Origin: UBA2177 sp964487525
GTDB taxonomy: Bacteria > Patescibacteriota > Dojkabacteria > SC72
Length of the DNA: 33,643 bases
Assembly: GCA_964487525.1 (NCBI GenBank)
Contig: CAZAQC010000005.1
Span: forward strand, 1-33,643
Reading direction: 5' to 3'
The notes beneath the pieces are model-generated. The model worked only from the letters and a program-made list of their open reading frames with translations, had not been told where the DNA came from and made no database searches. This document shows positions 1 to 8,219 of the stretch, piece after piece. The position numbers and the translations under genes are program-made. Numbering within the stretch: position 1 is the stretch's first letter; every line of letters begins with the position of its first letter.

Positions 1-1074
1 TTCCTCATCATCGTGCTGTATACCCAACACTTCTTCCATATCTAAATTCTCTTTTCCTATGTCAATATTCTCCTTTACTATATTATCATCATCAGGAATG
101 TTTTCATACACTAAGAGAGAAGATGTCATACTATATGGAATTCTTGTAATACAGAAACTTTCCTGAACTGGTTGAACATGAGCTCCATTTACCCATCCTC
201 CATCTTCCCTGTATGCTAACACTGTTACTGCATTTGGTTGTAACCAATTGTAGAAATTACTTCCATATATTGCACACTCTGTTTTTGTATTAGGATTAGT
301 TATTTTAAAATATCCCAAATCATCAATATTATCCAAGGAGTATTCAATAGTTCTTTCTTCGAAGGAAAGAAAATCGAACAGTGAAGAGTATGTATCATGT
401 ACGAAAAGGATATTATTTAATTTCTCACCACTATTGTTCTTCAACAAAACTTTTACATCTATTACATTCTCATTCTTTTCTAATTCTATACTCTCAATAC
501 TTATTGGGTTTGATATTTCAACGGAATCTATAACAAAGCTACCTTTCAATCCATTTTCTACCTCATCCGATCTTAAATATTCTTTCAATTTACCTTCCTT
601 CCTCAAATTATATCCATTAAAAAGTACATCTATGCTTTTGAAGCTAGGTTCATCGTTTTGAAATTCCAATATATTTGTTAAGTCCCCCATATCGGGAACA
701 CTCCTACTGAAAGGTATAGCTAATTTAGATATATTAACAGTGTGTTTGGCATCGTTAAAAAAATAGTAAAGGATATCTACCTTGGTTTCAGGAGGACCCT
801 TTACTTCGTCTAATATGTCTGGAATTTTTCTCATATATCCCAAAGCAGTTAAGTTTTGTATATTTTTACCTTGTGATAGTTCTGTTAATACTCCTCCTGT
901 TTTACTTAAATCATACGATATACTGTTTACTTCTTCTGAATTGTCTGGAAAGGACTGTACTGTTAAACCAATAGTTTGGTAATACTCATTAAATACACCA
1001 TCTCCTCCTGCATTGAAATCATCTGCATGTATTGGAGATATGGAAAAGAGTAAAAGTAATATGGTTAGAAGCAT
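1..1074 (-). CDS. Exported protein of unknown function, 3' end beyond the window
   Basis: The minus strand is open from an ATG at 1074 to the left edge, about 358 codons without a stop, although no long annotation would be obvious there from the plus strand. The N-terminus is a hydrophobic run ending SISPIHA followed by DDFNAGG, which looks like a signal peptide with cleavage after A. It lacks the usual basic residues, so translation may begin upstream at a non-ATG codon (the frame is open back to a stop at 1120-1122). The rest is polar and beta-rich, with a motif KVLLKNNSGEKLNNILFVHD that resembles the start of an Ig-like or DUF11-type extracellular domain. I do not recognise the family. It lies 57 bases downstream of the glycosyltransferase gene and probably shares its transcript, which suggests an envelope role. 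That role is inference. Confidence 0.72.
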   Translation of the reverse strand, partial: MLLTILLLLFSISPIHADDFNAGGDGVFNEYYQTIGLTVQSFPDNSEEVNSISYDLSKTGGVLTELSQGKNIQNLTALGYMRKIPDILDEVKGPPETKVDILYYFFNDAKHTVNISKLAIPFSRSVPDMGDLTNILEFQNDEPSFKSIDVLFNGYNLRKEGKLKEYLRSDEVENGLKGSFVIDSVEISNPISIESIELEKNENVIDVKVLLKNNSGEKLNNILFVHDTYSSLFDFLSFEERTIEYSLDNIDDLGYFKITNPNTKTECAIYGSNFYNWLQPNAVTVLAYREDGGWVNGAHVQPVQESFCITRIPYSMTSSLLVYENIPDDDNIVKENIDIGKENLDMEEVLGIQHDDEE

Positions 1075-1130
1075 TGATATATCTTTAAAATTTATTAAAG
1101 ATATATTACTAAAAGATTCTTAAATCTTGA

Positions 1131-2753
1131 TTAATTATCCTTACTTTTAATCTTTACTTTATCAGTAATGTAGAAATTTCTTTTAAATTTGGTTAAACCT
1201 AACATCATCTCTGTCTGAGCTTGAATGTAAGGAAGAAATCCAAAAGTTAACATATTTACGGTAACTAGAAATGTTTCTAAGAAATCAATAATATGTCTCC
1301 ACCATTTCCAACTCTTTGGGACAGGAGATATCTGTCTTCTGAATATAACTATTGGGATATTTGATAAAGTAATAACCGAAAATACGTAACTTAAGATTCT
1401 AGGTAAATTGTATGAGAAGACAGTATATTGGTAGCCAGGATTTAGCCAACCCATTATTCCTAGACCAAAGGTTAATACGAAAACTACTGTTAAAAACCAT
1501 ATTTGATATTCAAATATCATCTTTAACATAAATATCTTTCTGTAAAAAGGAAAATTGTCTGAATCTTCAGATAGGGCTGCCATAGTTATTGGAACATTTA
1601 TGACCCCCCATCCCCATCTGTGTTGCTGTTTGTAAAAAGAAATATGTGATTTTATATATGTTTCGTTTTCTACCGCATCGTTACTTGTTGGTATATATAC
1701 TTCTTCACTTTTGAATGTTCCTTTAGTTCTTACCATAGCATTCCAGTAAAAAGCGGTATCATCATTTGCTATTTCTGGATCCCAAAACTCTATATCCTTA
1801 AGAGTTTTTAGATTTACAACATACGAAGAAAAAGAGTCCCTAATATGTATACTTTCTCCTATGAAAGGAATCTTTTTCAACTTATCTACTACCCAGTTCT
1901 GCAGAAGAACCAGTGTAAGCATATTTGATTGTGTTCTGATTATGGAGGGTACGCTCCAGATATTGTTGTTAAAAGTATGTAAGGCTGATGCATAGTAACG
2001 ATTATTTGGTTCATCAACTGTTAGATATTTGTATGTGATTGCTGAAAGATATTTTGGGTGAGGTCTCAAATCAGAATCACATGATATTAAAAGATAGTTA
2101 TTAATATCTTTTCCCTCTTTCTCCAATTTATCTACAAAATGTCTTGCTGCCCAATTAATATTTGCTCCTTTAACTCCTGCTATTTCACCTGGGATGCCAG
2201 ATGGATGAATATAGTGAGTTATGCTTCCAAATCTATCACCATACTTTTCTTTCAATATCTTGAGGTTTTCTAATTGCATTTCCTTCTTTCTCTCTTCCAT
2301 TGCAATTACCACATCTATCTTCTCTGCACCCACATCACTATTTACCCATGCTTCAAACGTTGGTCCTAGTATATCCATACTTTCTGAATACACAGGACAT
2401 AGGTATATATATCTTAATTCATCAAATTTTTCCGGATTAACATCTTTAATCTTTGACATCCAATCCGTATTAACATCTTTCCTAACCCTTCCTAATCCAA
2501 TGTATATACCAATTAAAAATTTAAAGGTTCTGAATGTCCAATAGGCTACTAAATATGCTATGTATACTACAAATGCAGTATCCCATCTAAGTAATGCAAA
2601 TATGACAGGAAGCAAGAGAAGTGTCCATGTAACAAATCCTGGTAATATTTCAAAGAATCTTCTTTTTCTTTTTGTTGAAGATTTCGGAAAACCTTGTTCC
2701 CTATCCTTTGGTTTGTATGGATTACACTCATTTAAATTACTGTCTTCTTGCAT
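1131..2753 (-). CDS. Membrane-bound family 2 glycosyltransferase
   Basis: A 540-residue integral membrane GT2 enzyme of the cellulose-synthase-like type, expected to transfer sugar from a nucleotide donor to an envelope polymer or lipid carrier. Two membrane segments (about residues 37-85) precede a cytoplasmic GT-A domain. The domain carries the metal-binding DSD at 226-228, a NDD at 330-332 in the position of the general-base aspartate, and QQHRW at 376-380, the (Q/R)xxRW signature of processive GT2 enzymes. Three or four further membrane segments follow between about 408 and 520, then a basic tail. It sits 37 bases after the nucleotidyltransferase gene, so donor synthesis and transfer may be coupled. 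The sugar and acceptor cannot be told from sequence. The family call is strong; processivity is inferred from the motif. Confidence 0.88.
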   Translation of the reverse strand: MQEDSNLNECNPYKPKDREQGFPKSSTKRKRRFFEILPGFVTWTLLLLPVIFALLRWDTAFVVYIAYLVAYWTFRTFKFLIGIYIGLGRVRKDVNTDWMSKIKDVNPEKFDELRYIYLCPVYSESMDILGPTFEAWVNSDVGAEKIDVVIAMEERKKEMQLENLKILKEKYGDRFGSITHYIHPSGIPGEIAGVKGANINWAARHFVDKLEKEGKDINNYLLISCDSDLRPHPKYLSAITYKYLTVDEPNNRYYASALHTFNNNIWSVPSIIRTQSNMLTLVLLQNWVVDKLKKIPFIGESIHIRDSFSSYVVNLKTLKDIEFWDPEIANDDTAFYWNAMVRTKGTFKSEEVYIPTSNDAVENETYIKSHISFYKQQHRWGWGVINVPITMAALSEDSDNFPFYRKIFMLKMIFEYQIWFLTVVFVLTFGLGIMGWLNPGYQYTVFSYNLPRILSYVFSVITLSNIPIVIFRRQISPVPKSWKWWRHIIDFLETFLVTVNMLTFGFLPYIQAQTEMMLGLTKFKRNFYITDKVKIKSKDN

Positions 2754-2790
2754 AGTGATATATTCTATTCTAAATAGGTCTAAAAATCTA

Positions 2791-3699
2791 TTACAGCTTC
2801 AATTTCTCAGGATATATTCCTTCTTCAACTAATTTTTTAAGCTTCTCTCGAACAATAGGGCCATCTTCTTTGTAGGTTACTCCAAACCAATTACTGTTTG
2901 TCTCCAACATCTTTATCTTAACATCCCTATCTTTCACCATATCACTTAATATCTCGGGTAAGAGATATTCATCTATCAAATCATCTTGAAGATTCTTTAA
3001 GAAATTATCAAATCTTTTTTCTAAATTAGAAAATACTGATGGGTGAATACCATATGAGCTCATAGCCGTAGGTGTATTATCATCTAAATTTACACACTCC
3101 CCCGTTTGCTTTTGTCCTGTTATCTTACCATCCTCCATCTTTGCTACTTCAAATGTTTCCTCAATATGATCTAAATATCCATCTTTGGTAAAGCAGACAC
3201 CTCTTTTTACAGTACCGTATTCACTTAATACATTTTTAAGTTTGTACACAGGTATACTGTAAAGATCTTGGGTACACTCTTCTCTTAAGAATTTTGCAAC
3301 TATATTAAATGTTTCTTTTCCGTAAAAATCATCACTACTAATAACATAGGAAGGCTCTTTAATAGCCTCTTTAGCTACTAATAATGCCTGACCCGTTCCC
3401 CATGGTTTAGTTCTTTCTGGATTCAATTTGTACCAACTTGGTACCATATCTAATGATTGAAATACATAACTAATATCTATCTTGTCCTTGTATTTATCCA
3501 TGAAAATTTCTTTAAATGCTTCTTCCATATCTGGTCTAATTACGAAAACAAATTTGTCAAAACCTGCCCTAACAGCATCATATATAGAATAATCTATTAT
3601 TGTTTCTCCGCTAGGACCAAAGCCTTCCATTTGCTTAAGACCACCATATCTACTACCCATACCTGCAGCTAGAACAAAGAGTGATATTTTTGAGTTCAT
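2791..3699 (-). CDS. Sugar-phosphate nucleotidyltransferase
   Basis: A 302-residue cytoplasmic nucleotidyltransferase that should activate a sugar-1-phosphate to an NDP-sugar. The N-terminal signature LAAGMGSRYGGLKQ (residues 11-24) is the nucleotide-binding loop of the GlmU/RfbA/GalU superfamily, and SSDDFYG near residue 120 is in the place of the metal-binding D of these enzymes. No left-handed beta-helix or CBS domain follows, so it is a stand-alone pyrophosphorylase-like enzyme. It is the first gene of a three-gene operon with the glycosyltransferase and the exported protein downstream, so its product is likely the donor for that transferase. The substrate is not assignable. The region between its start and the tRNA is very AT-rich and shows no clear Shine-Dalgarno sequence. 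Confidence 0.85.
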   Translation of the reverse strand: MNSKISLFVLAAGMGSRYGGLKQMEGFGPSGETIIDYSIYDAVRAGFDKFVFVIRPDMEEAFKEIFMDKYKDKIDISYVFQSLDMVPSWYKLNPERTKPWGTGQALLVAKEAIKEPSYVISSDDFYGKETFNIVAKFLREECTQDLYSIPVYKLKNVLSEYGTVKRGVCFTKDGYLDHIEETFEVAKMEDGKITGQKQTGECVNLDDNTPTAMSSYGIHPSVFSNLEKRFDNFLKNLQDDLIDEYLLPEILSDMVKDRDVKIKMLETNSNWFGVTYKEDGPIVREKLKKLVEEGIYPEKLKL

Positions 3700-3759
3700 A
3701 TGTATTTATATATATATGAAATTATTTCTATATAATAGCAGATTACAATTCTCTAATAC

Positions 3760-3845
3760 GGAGAGGGTGGGATTTGAACCCACGATACAGTAACCTGTAT
3801 AACGGTTTTCAAGACCGTCTCATTCGACCACTCTGACACCTCTCC
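3760..3845 (-). tRNA. tRNA-Ser, anticodon UGA
   Basis: An 86-base class II tRNA on the minus strand. The acceptor stem GGAGAGG pairs with CCTCTCC. The anticodon stem ACGGT/ACCGT encloses the loop CTTGAAA with anticodon TGA, reading UCA serine codons. A long variable arm lies between the anticodon and T arms, as expected for serine, and the T arm has GTGGG-TTCAAAT-CCCAC. The 3' CCA is not encoded, so it must be added by a nucleotidyltransferase. Confidence 0.97.
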
Positions 3846-3856
3846 AAAGCATTGAG

Positions 3857-3865
3857 ATTATATCA
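3857..3865 (-). promoter_or_regulatory. Extended -10 promoter of tRNA-Ser
   Basis: The minus strand reads TGATATAAT, a perfect TATAAT with the TG of an extended -10, ending 11 bases before the tRNA 5' end. The -35 region at about 3880-3885 (TATATT) is poor, as is common with extended -10 promoters. It overlaps, back to back, the plus-strand promoter of the 3905 gene. Confidence 0.6.
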
Positions 3866-3869
3866 AAAT

Positions 3870-3898
3870 TTGACTAATTAATATAACTAAAATATCAT
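3870..3898 (+). promoter_or_regulatory. Promoter of the surface-protein gene at 3905, probably leaderless
   Basis: TTGACT (3870-3875), a 17-base spacer and TATCAT (3893-3898). Six bases separate the -10 from the ATG, so transcription should begin at or next to the start codon. Confidence 0.65.
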
Positions 3899-3904
3899 TA
3901 TCCT

Positions 3905-5107
3905 ATGAAATCTGCCAACATATTAAGTATCTGCCTATCTACTCTACCTGTCCTATTACTGGGTTCCTCTGTATTAGCTGCTGAGCTTGATTCTACCAAT
4001 TACAAATTGATAGGAGTATCTACATCAGGAGGAGGTGGTATTATGGAATCAACAAATTACAAACTCCTATCAACTGTTGGCCAAATATCTGCAGATCCAA
4101 GAAACTACTCTACTAATTATCGAATGAATATTGATCCCTCTGCCATATTTACAGCCGCTCAACCAGACATACAATGTTTTGAAACCGATACTAATGGAAC
4201 TACTGATTGTACATCTGGACCAGCAGAATTACTTAGTGGTGGTATGGTCGCAATATGTGGAGCTGGAGGTTGTTATGACAAAGCCAGATTTGAGATAGAA
4301 CCATATGTAAATCCAACTGATACTCTATATGGTATAGAAATCTCAACAGATGACTTCGCTACAGACATTAAGTGTATTGATGGATCTACCTTTAAACCTA
4401 AAACATTGACCTCTTGCGATATTAACGATTTTAGAACTGAAGAAGATTGGGAGACAGAGGTTTTCAATATCAAAGGATTACTATCTAACACAAAATACTA
4501 CATTAGAATATCTGCATTACATGGTGATTTTACACAATCAGATTTTAGTAGCATAAAAGATGCTACCACTGCAGAAGGATCCATTGAATTTGATATAGAT
4601 ATTGCAACAGAAAGTGGAATTGCTGTAGAAAGCTCTCCTCCATATTCTATCTCCTTCTCATTATCAGAACAATTAATTCCTGGAGCTGCCACTACAACTG
4701 CTGGAAGTTTGATTTGGTTAGACACCATTAGTAGCTCATCTGGTGGGGTTGCGATAATACAATTTGGAAAATATGGTGGATTATATAGCCCTACCACTAC
4801 AGAAAGTATACCTTCTGACAATGAAGACTTAGATGTAGCCAGTGCAGAAGGTTTTGGATTACAAAGTTATTACATAGATTACGAAAGTTCTATATATCTA
4901 GGAGAAATATCTCCCACTGATAATTACTCGGGCTCTTTGAATACTGTCGGAGCAGTATCAACAACTGCAAACAAAATATATGATGCTAATGGTCCTATAA
5001 ATGATGGTAGAATGGGTATTTACTTAAAGGCAAGAGCCGGAGTAGGAAGAACTCCACAAACAGACTATACAGAAGAGATCTATTTTATATTAGTTCCTAG
5101 ATACTAG
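3905..5107 (+). CDS. Secreted surface protein with STNYKL repeats and an AEGFG-type C-terminal domain
   Basis: A 400-residue secreted protein with a signal peptide (about residues 1-25, cleavage near VLA-AEL). Three copies of an STNY(K/R)(L/M) motif follow at about residues 30-75 (DSTNYKL, ESTNYKL, YSTNYRM). A middle section of about 100 residues (CFETD...ATTAEG) has the look of a fibronectin-III-like domain with pairs of cysteines. The last 170 residues are beta-rich and share landmarks with the next gene: SAEGFG near residue 317, an alanine-arginine strand (LKARAG), and an ending of alternating hydrophobics that finishes in tyrosine (YTEEIYFILVPRY). There is no membrane anchor. It has its own leaderless promoter and is 68 bases from the second paralog. 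The function is unknown; I infer a cell-surface or S-layer-like component. Confidence 0.85.
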   Translation: MKSANILSICLSTLPVLLLGSSVLAAELDSTNYKLIGVSTSGGGGIMESTNYKLLSTVGQISADPRNYSTNYRMNIDPSAIFTAAQPDIQCFETDTNGTTDCTSGPAELLSGGMVAICGAGGCYDKARFEIEPYVNPTDTLYGIEISTDDFATDIKCIDGSTFKPKTLTSCDINDFRTEEDWETEVFNIKGLLSNTKYYIRISALHGDFTQSDFSSIKDATTAEGSIEFDIDIATESGIAVESSPPYSISFSLSEQLIPGAATTTAGSLIWLDTISSSSGGVAIIQFGKYGGLYSPTTTESIPSDNEDLDVASAEGFGLQSYYIDYESSIYLGEISPTDNYSGSLNTVGAVSTTANKIYDANGPINDGRMGIYLKARAGVGRTPQTDYTEEIYFILVPRY

Positions 5108-5109
5108 AC

Positions 5110-5138
5110 TTGACATACTTTAAAGCTTGAGATATCTT
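5110..5138 (+). promoter_or_regulatory. Promoter of the surface-protein gene at 5176
   Basis: TTGACA (5110-5115), a 17-base spacer and TATCTT (5133-5138). This gives a predicted start near 5145 and a leader of about 30 bases with no clear Shine-Dalgarno sequence. It lies directly after the stop codon of the preceding gene, so the second surface protein and the two genes after it can be expressed on their own. Confidence 0.6.
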
Positions 5139-5175
5139 TTATTAATTAATTAGAAAGTCTTGCTGCCCTATTAAT

Positions 5176-6309
5176 ATGAAAAAACATATAAAACTTTTTC
5201 CTATACTTACAATTTTGATTATTTCTGTATTTTCTTTTGCTTTCTTGTTTCCTTCCTTTAAATCAGACGCAGCAACATTAGATGCTCTATATTTTTTCAT
5301 GAGTAGAATGAAAGCTGATTTAGATGGAAGTACTCCTGGTGAAGAGGTTGAATATATATTAGCAATAGCACCTAATCAAAATTTCGATTCAGGTGGTACA
5401 GTAACAATATTTTTTCCTTTAGCAGATAGTGCAGAATGGTGCAGAACAGCTACCGATTTGACTGCTACTGGAATAACTGCATCTGCAGCTGATTTAGCTA
5501 CTACTGACTTTGATATTGATGCAGCTCTGACAGACACCGGCAGTGGTTTAACTGCAGCTTGTACACAAGGCAATGGGACAACTACTGTTGATACGATAAC
5601 TATTAGTGCTGTAGGAGTTTTAACTGCGGCAACAACCTATGGTGTAAAAATCGAAAGTGGAACTACCGGTGTGATTGGAACATCCTCAACTACTGGTTTA
5701 AGAACAATCACTGTCGAAGTCGAACAAGGAACTACTTTAGATTCAATGGCATTTAGTGTTTATATAATCGCAAATGATCAAGTCGTTGTATCTGCTACAG
5801 TATCTGCTGCTCCTTCTGTAAATTGTTCCATAAGTACAAATACAGTTGATATCGGAACCCTCTATCCTGGAGGTTCATTTGCTACAGCTACTCATACTAT
5901 TGGAACCAGTTCAAGTAACAGTGGTTACTATTGGGCTGTTTACGGGAAAGGAGATTCTTCAACAGATGCAGGACTATACAAAGTTCCCGCTTCTCCATAT
6001 TTAATAGCATCAACAGGCAGTACAACTATTGATTTAACTGGAGGTAATGCAGAAGGTTTTGGTATGACAGCTTCTGATCCAGATACGAGTGGAACAGCTG
6101 TTGTCGCAACAACTTTTCAAACTGGAACTTTAGGACAATTCGGAGCTTTAGATATAACTCCAGCAGGTGCAAAATTATTGTTATCCCAACCAGACGAACA
6201 AGCAAGTAATGAAAACTCTACTATTACATATGGTGCAAGAGCAAGTTCAGCTGCAGTATCTGGAAGTTATTCTGAAACAGTTACGTTCGTTTGTGGGGGT
6301 TATTATTAA
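5176..6309 (+). CDS. Secreted surface protein, paralog of the 3905 product
   Basis: A 377-residue secreted protein. The basic start MKKHIK and a long hydrophobic stretch ending near SDAATLD form a signal peptide of about 33 residues. The mature part is rich in Thr, Ser, Ala and Gly and low in charge, typical of a beta-sandwich surface protein. Residues from about 215 form a second domain beginning VNCSISTNTVDIGTL, with AEGFGM, a GARASS strand and the final YSETVTFVCGGYY. These match in order and spacing the AEGFGL, KARAG and YTEEIYFILVPRY of the upstream protein, so the two share a C-terminal domain. No LPxTG motif or anchor is present. The two DUF916-like membrane proteins just downstream suggest how it may be held at the surface. 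That link is inference. Confidence 0.85.
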   Translation: MKKHIKLFPILTILIISVFSFAFLFPSFKSDAATLDALYFFMSRMKADLDGSTPGEEVEYILAIAPNQNFDSGGTVTIFFPLADSAEWCRTATDLTATGITASAADLATTDFDIDAALTDTGSGLTAACTQGNGTTTVDTITISAVGVLTAATTYGVKIESGTTGVIGTSSTTGLRTITVEVEQGTTLDSMAFSVYIIANDQVVVSATVSAAPSVNCSISTNTVDIGTLYPGGSFATATHTIGTSSSNSGYYWAVYGKGDSSTDAGLYKVPASPYLIASTGSTTIDLTGGNAEGFGMTASDPDTSGTAVVATTFQTGTLGQFGALDITPAGAKLLLSQPDEQASNENSTITYGARASSAAVSGSYSETVTFVCGGYY

Positions 6310-6311
6310 TT

Positions 6312-7300
6312 ATGAAAAATCAAAATCTATATCCTGCCCCAAGGTCATACAAAAAAGTAGCCCTCTATACAATTTTTTTAGTTGTCTTTCTTTTTTCATT
6401 TAAAACTAATTCTTTCGCTCAATCTCCCCTATCCATTGGTACTGCTCCTGCATCTGAGAAGCTTCAATTAANNNNNNNNNNGAAATAGTTGTATGGAATC
6501 TTTCTGAGAAAACAGCTACCTATACTATCTTAGTTAGAGGCTTTCGACAGGTTGAAAATCAACCAGGAACAGCAATAATGCTTACTGAGACAGAAGAAGA
6601 AAGGGCTTTGTACTCAGCTTCTTCATGGGTTAAGGTTAGTAAACAAGAGATAGAGCTCGTTCCAAACAAAAATGAAAAAATCTTTTATGAAATTAATGTC
6701 CCCGATGATGTTACAAAGGGAGAGTATACAGTAATAATAGCTTTTATTTCGGATACTGAATCGAAGTCTCTTGGTACAACGGCATTCACAACATTAACTG
6801 CAGGAACACCAATGTTAATTAAGGTCGGTGACGAGTTTGTTGAGAATGCAGAATTGCTTAAATTTGCAACAGATCGTAACTTTTACGAGACACCAACCAT
6901 ACACTTTGAAACTAGAATAAAAAACCTTGGAGATACACATATCTCCCCTGTTGGAGAAATAATACTAACTAACATATTTAAACAAGAAGTAGGAAGTATT
7001 ACATTTAATGCTAACGGGCAAAGTATCTTAAGAGATAATACAGGAAATTACGAAACTGTTTGGGATTATGGATCTTTCCTAACAAAAGATAGAAAACTAA
7101 TTTTAGGTCCAATAGATGCTAAACTAATTGTTACATATCGAAACTTTCAACCAGGATTTGCTCCTTTAGTTGCAGAAACATCCTTTTGGATACTACCTTG
7201 GAAATATATAATTTTGGCTCTCCTCATTTTTGTAACCACTATGATATTATTAAAGATGAGGAAAAATCGAAAGAGAGAACCTCAACAATTACCTAAATAA
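6312..7300 (+). CDS. DUF916-like membrane-anchored surface protein, interrupted by a scaffold gap
   Basis: The start is two bases after the preceding stop. Residues 1-36 form a signal peptide (MKNQNLYPAPRSYKK, hydrophobic core, SFAQ). The frame reaches the N run at 6472 after SEKLQL. After the gap another frame continues with EIVVWNLSEKTATYTILVRG and runs through a beta-sandwich region (VSKQEIELVPNKNEKIFYEI, GEYTVIIAFI) to a membrane helix (about WILPWKYIILALLIFVTTM) and a basic tail. The order of signal peptide, chaperone-like Ig sandwich, single TM and basic tail matches DUF916/WxL-interacting proteins. The two halves are in different frames only because the gap length is nominal: the true gap must be 2 modulo 3 bases. 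I treat it as one intact gene of about 330 residues. Confidence 0.75.
6472..6481. other. Assembly gap (10 N)
   Basis: Ten undetermined bases inside the 6312-7300 gene. Protein continuity on both sides (SEKLQL before, EIVVWNLSEK after) shows that little is missing. Reading frame requires a true length of 8, 11, 14 or another value equal to 2 modulo 3. Confidence 0.95.
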
Positions 7301-7307
7301 TTGATTA

Positions 7308-8219
7308 ATGAGATTAAAAAACATTCTTTCTACAATATGTTTTGTTTTGCTATTTACTCTTCCTTCATTCGGGAATGTATCTGCTAATGCTGTATTCCCT
7401 TACAAAAAAGAAGTTATCATATCCAATCAAGAAAGAACTAAAGAAACCGTCTCTTTCAGAAATGACAGTAAAAAGGATGTATTTATAAGCCCACAAGTTT
7501 ATTCATACAACCCACAAACGCTTGAGATTACTGATACACAAAGTTATATATTTACAAGGGTAGATATGGAAATATTTAAAGTTAAACCTGGAGAGACCCT
7601 TAGCCTGAACTATGAAATTATTCCTCCTGCTAACATAAGTCCTGGAACATATTTCAATTTAATAGTTTTACAAAAGAAGGAAGATGATGTCTTTCTACAA
7701 CAAACAAACCCTATTGGAGTAATGGATAATCTGTCCCATCTCGTGGTATTGCATATCATTGAATCTGACGCTGCGGTATATGGTATTACATCTGAATTTG
7801 CCCAAATTACTCTACAAGTGGTCGAAAATGGAATTCCATTTGTAAGACCTACAAGAATAAAATATATATATCAAAATACTACTAATTATGTACTTTCCCC
7901 AGAGGGAGAAATTCAATTATTTAATAGAAAAGGTGCATACTCCCCTATATACTTAAAAATCAATGAGGAAGAAAAGAAATTATACCCAGGAGGGATTATA
8001 GAAGAAGAGTTTGAGATAGATAAATATGACATAACAGATCTATTCAACTCAAGAACTATCATTGGACGATTCTATAATGGTATTGATGAAAATTTTATAC
8101 TTAAAGAAACTAATTTGGAGCCAAACTACTCCATACTGTTAGTCGCACTTATTTTCTTTTTATCCATTATATTTTTGATGAAAGCAGTCATCCAGGACAG
8201 AAAGAACTCTAAAAAGTAG
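7308..8219 (+). CDS. DUF916-like membrane-anchored surface protein
   Basis: A 303-residue protein with the same plan as its upstream neighbour. It has a signal peptide (residues 1 to about 27, ending NVSANA) and an Ig-like sandwich with the features ERTKETVSFRNDSKKDVFIS and VKPGETLSLNYEIIPPANIS. A further beta-rich region contains YIYQNTTNYVLSPEGEIQLF, then come a single membrane helix (SILLVALIFFLSIIFLM, about residues 277-293) and a short basic tail. The pattern of a conserved strand, a PGE turn and a PxxxxPGTY strand is that of DUF916 or periplasmic pilus-chaperone-like domains. It is 7 bases from the preceding gene and ends with an 11-base tail-to-tail overlap with rnhC. I infer that the pair anchors or assembles the two secreted proteins upstream. 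Confidence 0.8.
   Translation: MRLKNILSTICFVLLFTLPSFGNVSANAVFPYKKEVIISNQERTKETVSFRNDSKKDVFISPQVYSYNPQTLEITDTQSYIFTRVDMEIFKVKPGETLSLNYEIIPPANISPGTYFNLIVLQKKEDDVFLQQTNPIGVMDNLSHLVVLHIIESDAAVYGITSEFAQITLQVVENGIPFVRPTRIKYIYQNTTNYVLSPEGEIQLFNRKGAYSPIYLKINEEEKKLYPGGIIEEEFEIDKYDITDLFNSRTIIGRFYNGIDENFILKETNLEPNYSILLVALIFFLSIIFLMKAVIQDRKNSKK

Noticed and set aside
434..982. Two short plus-strand frames in the first kilobase
   Set aside because: Low-complexity Phe/Ser/Leu-rich translations that are shadows of the open minus-strand gene.
6578..7300. A separate gene starting at the ATG at 6578
   Set aside because: The frame is open back to the N run and the upstream residues (EIVVWNLSEKTATYTILVRG) continue the same domain. 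It is one gene with a scaffold gap.
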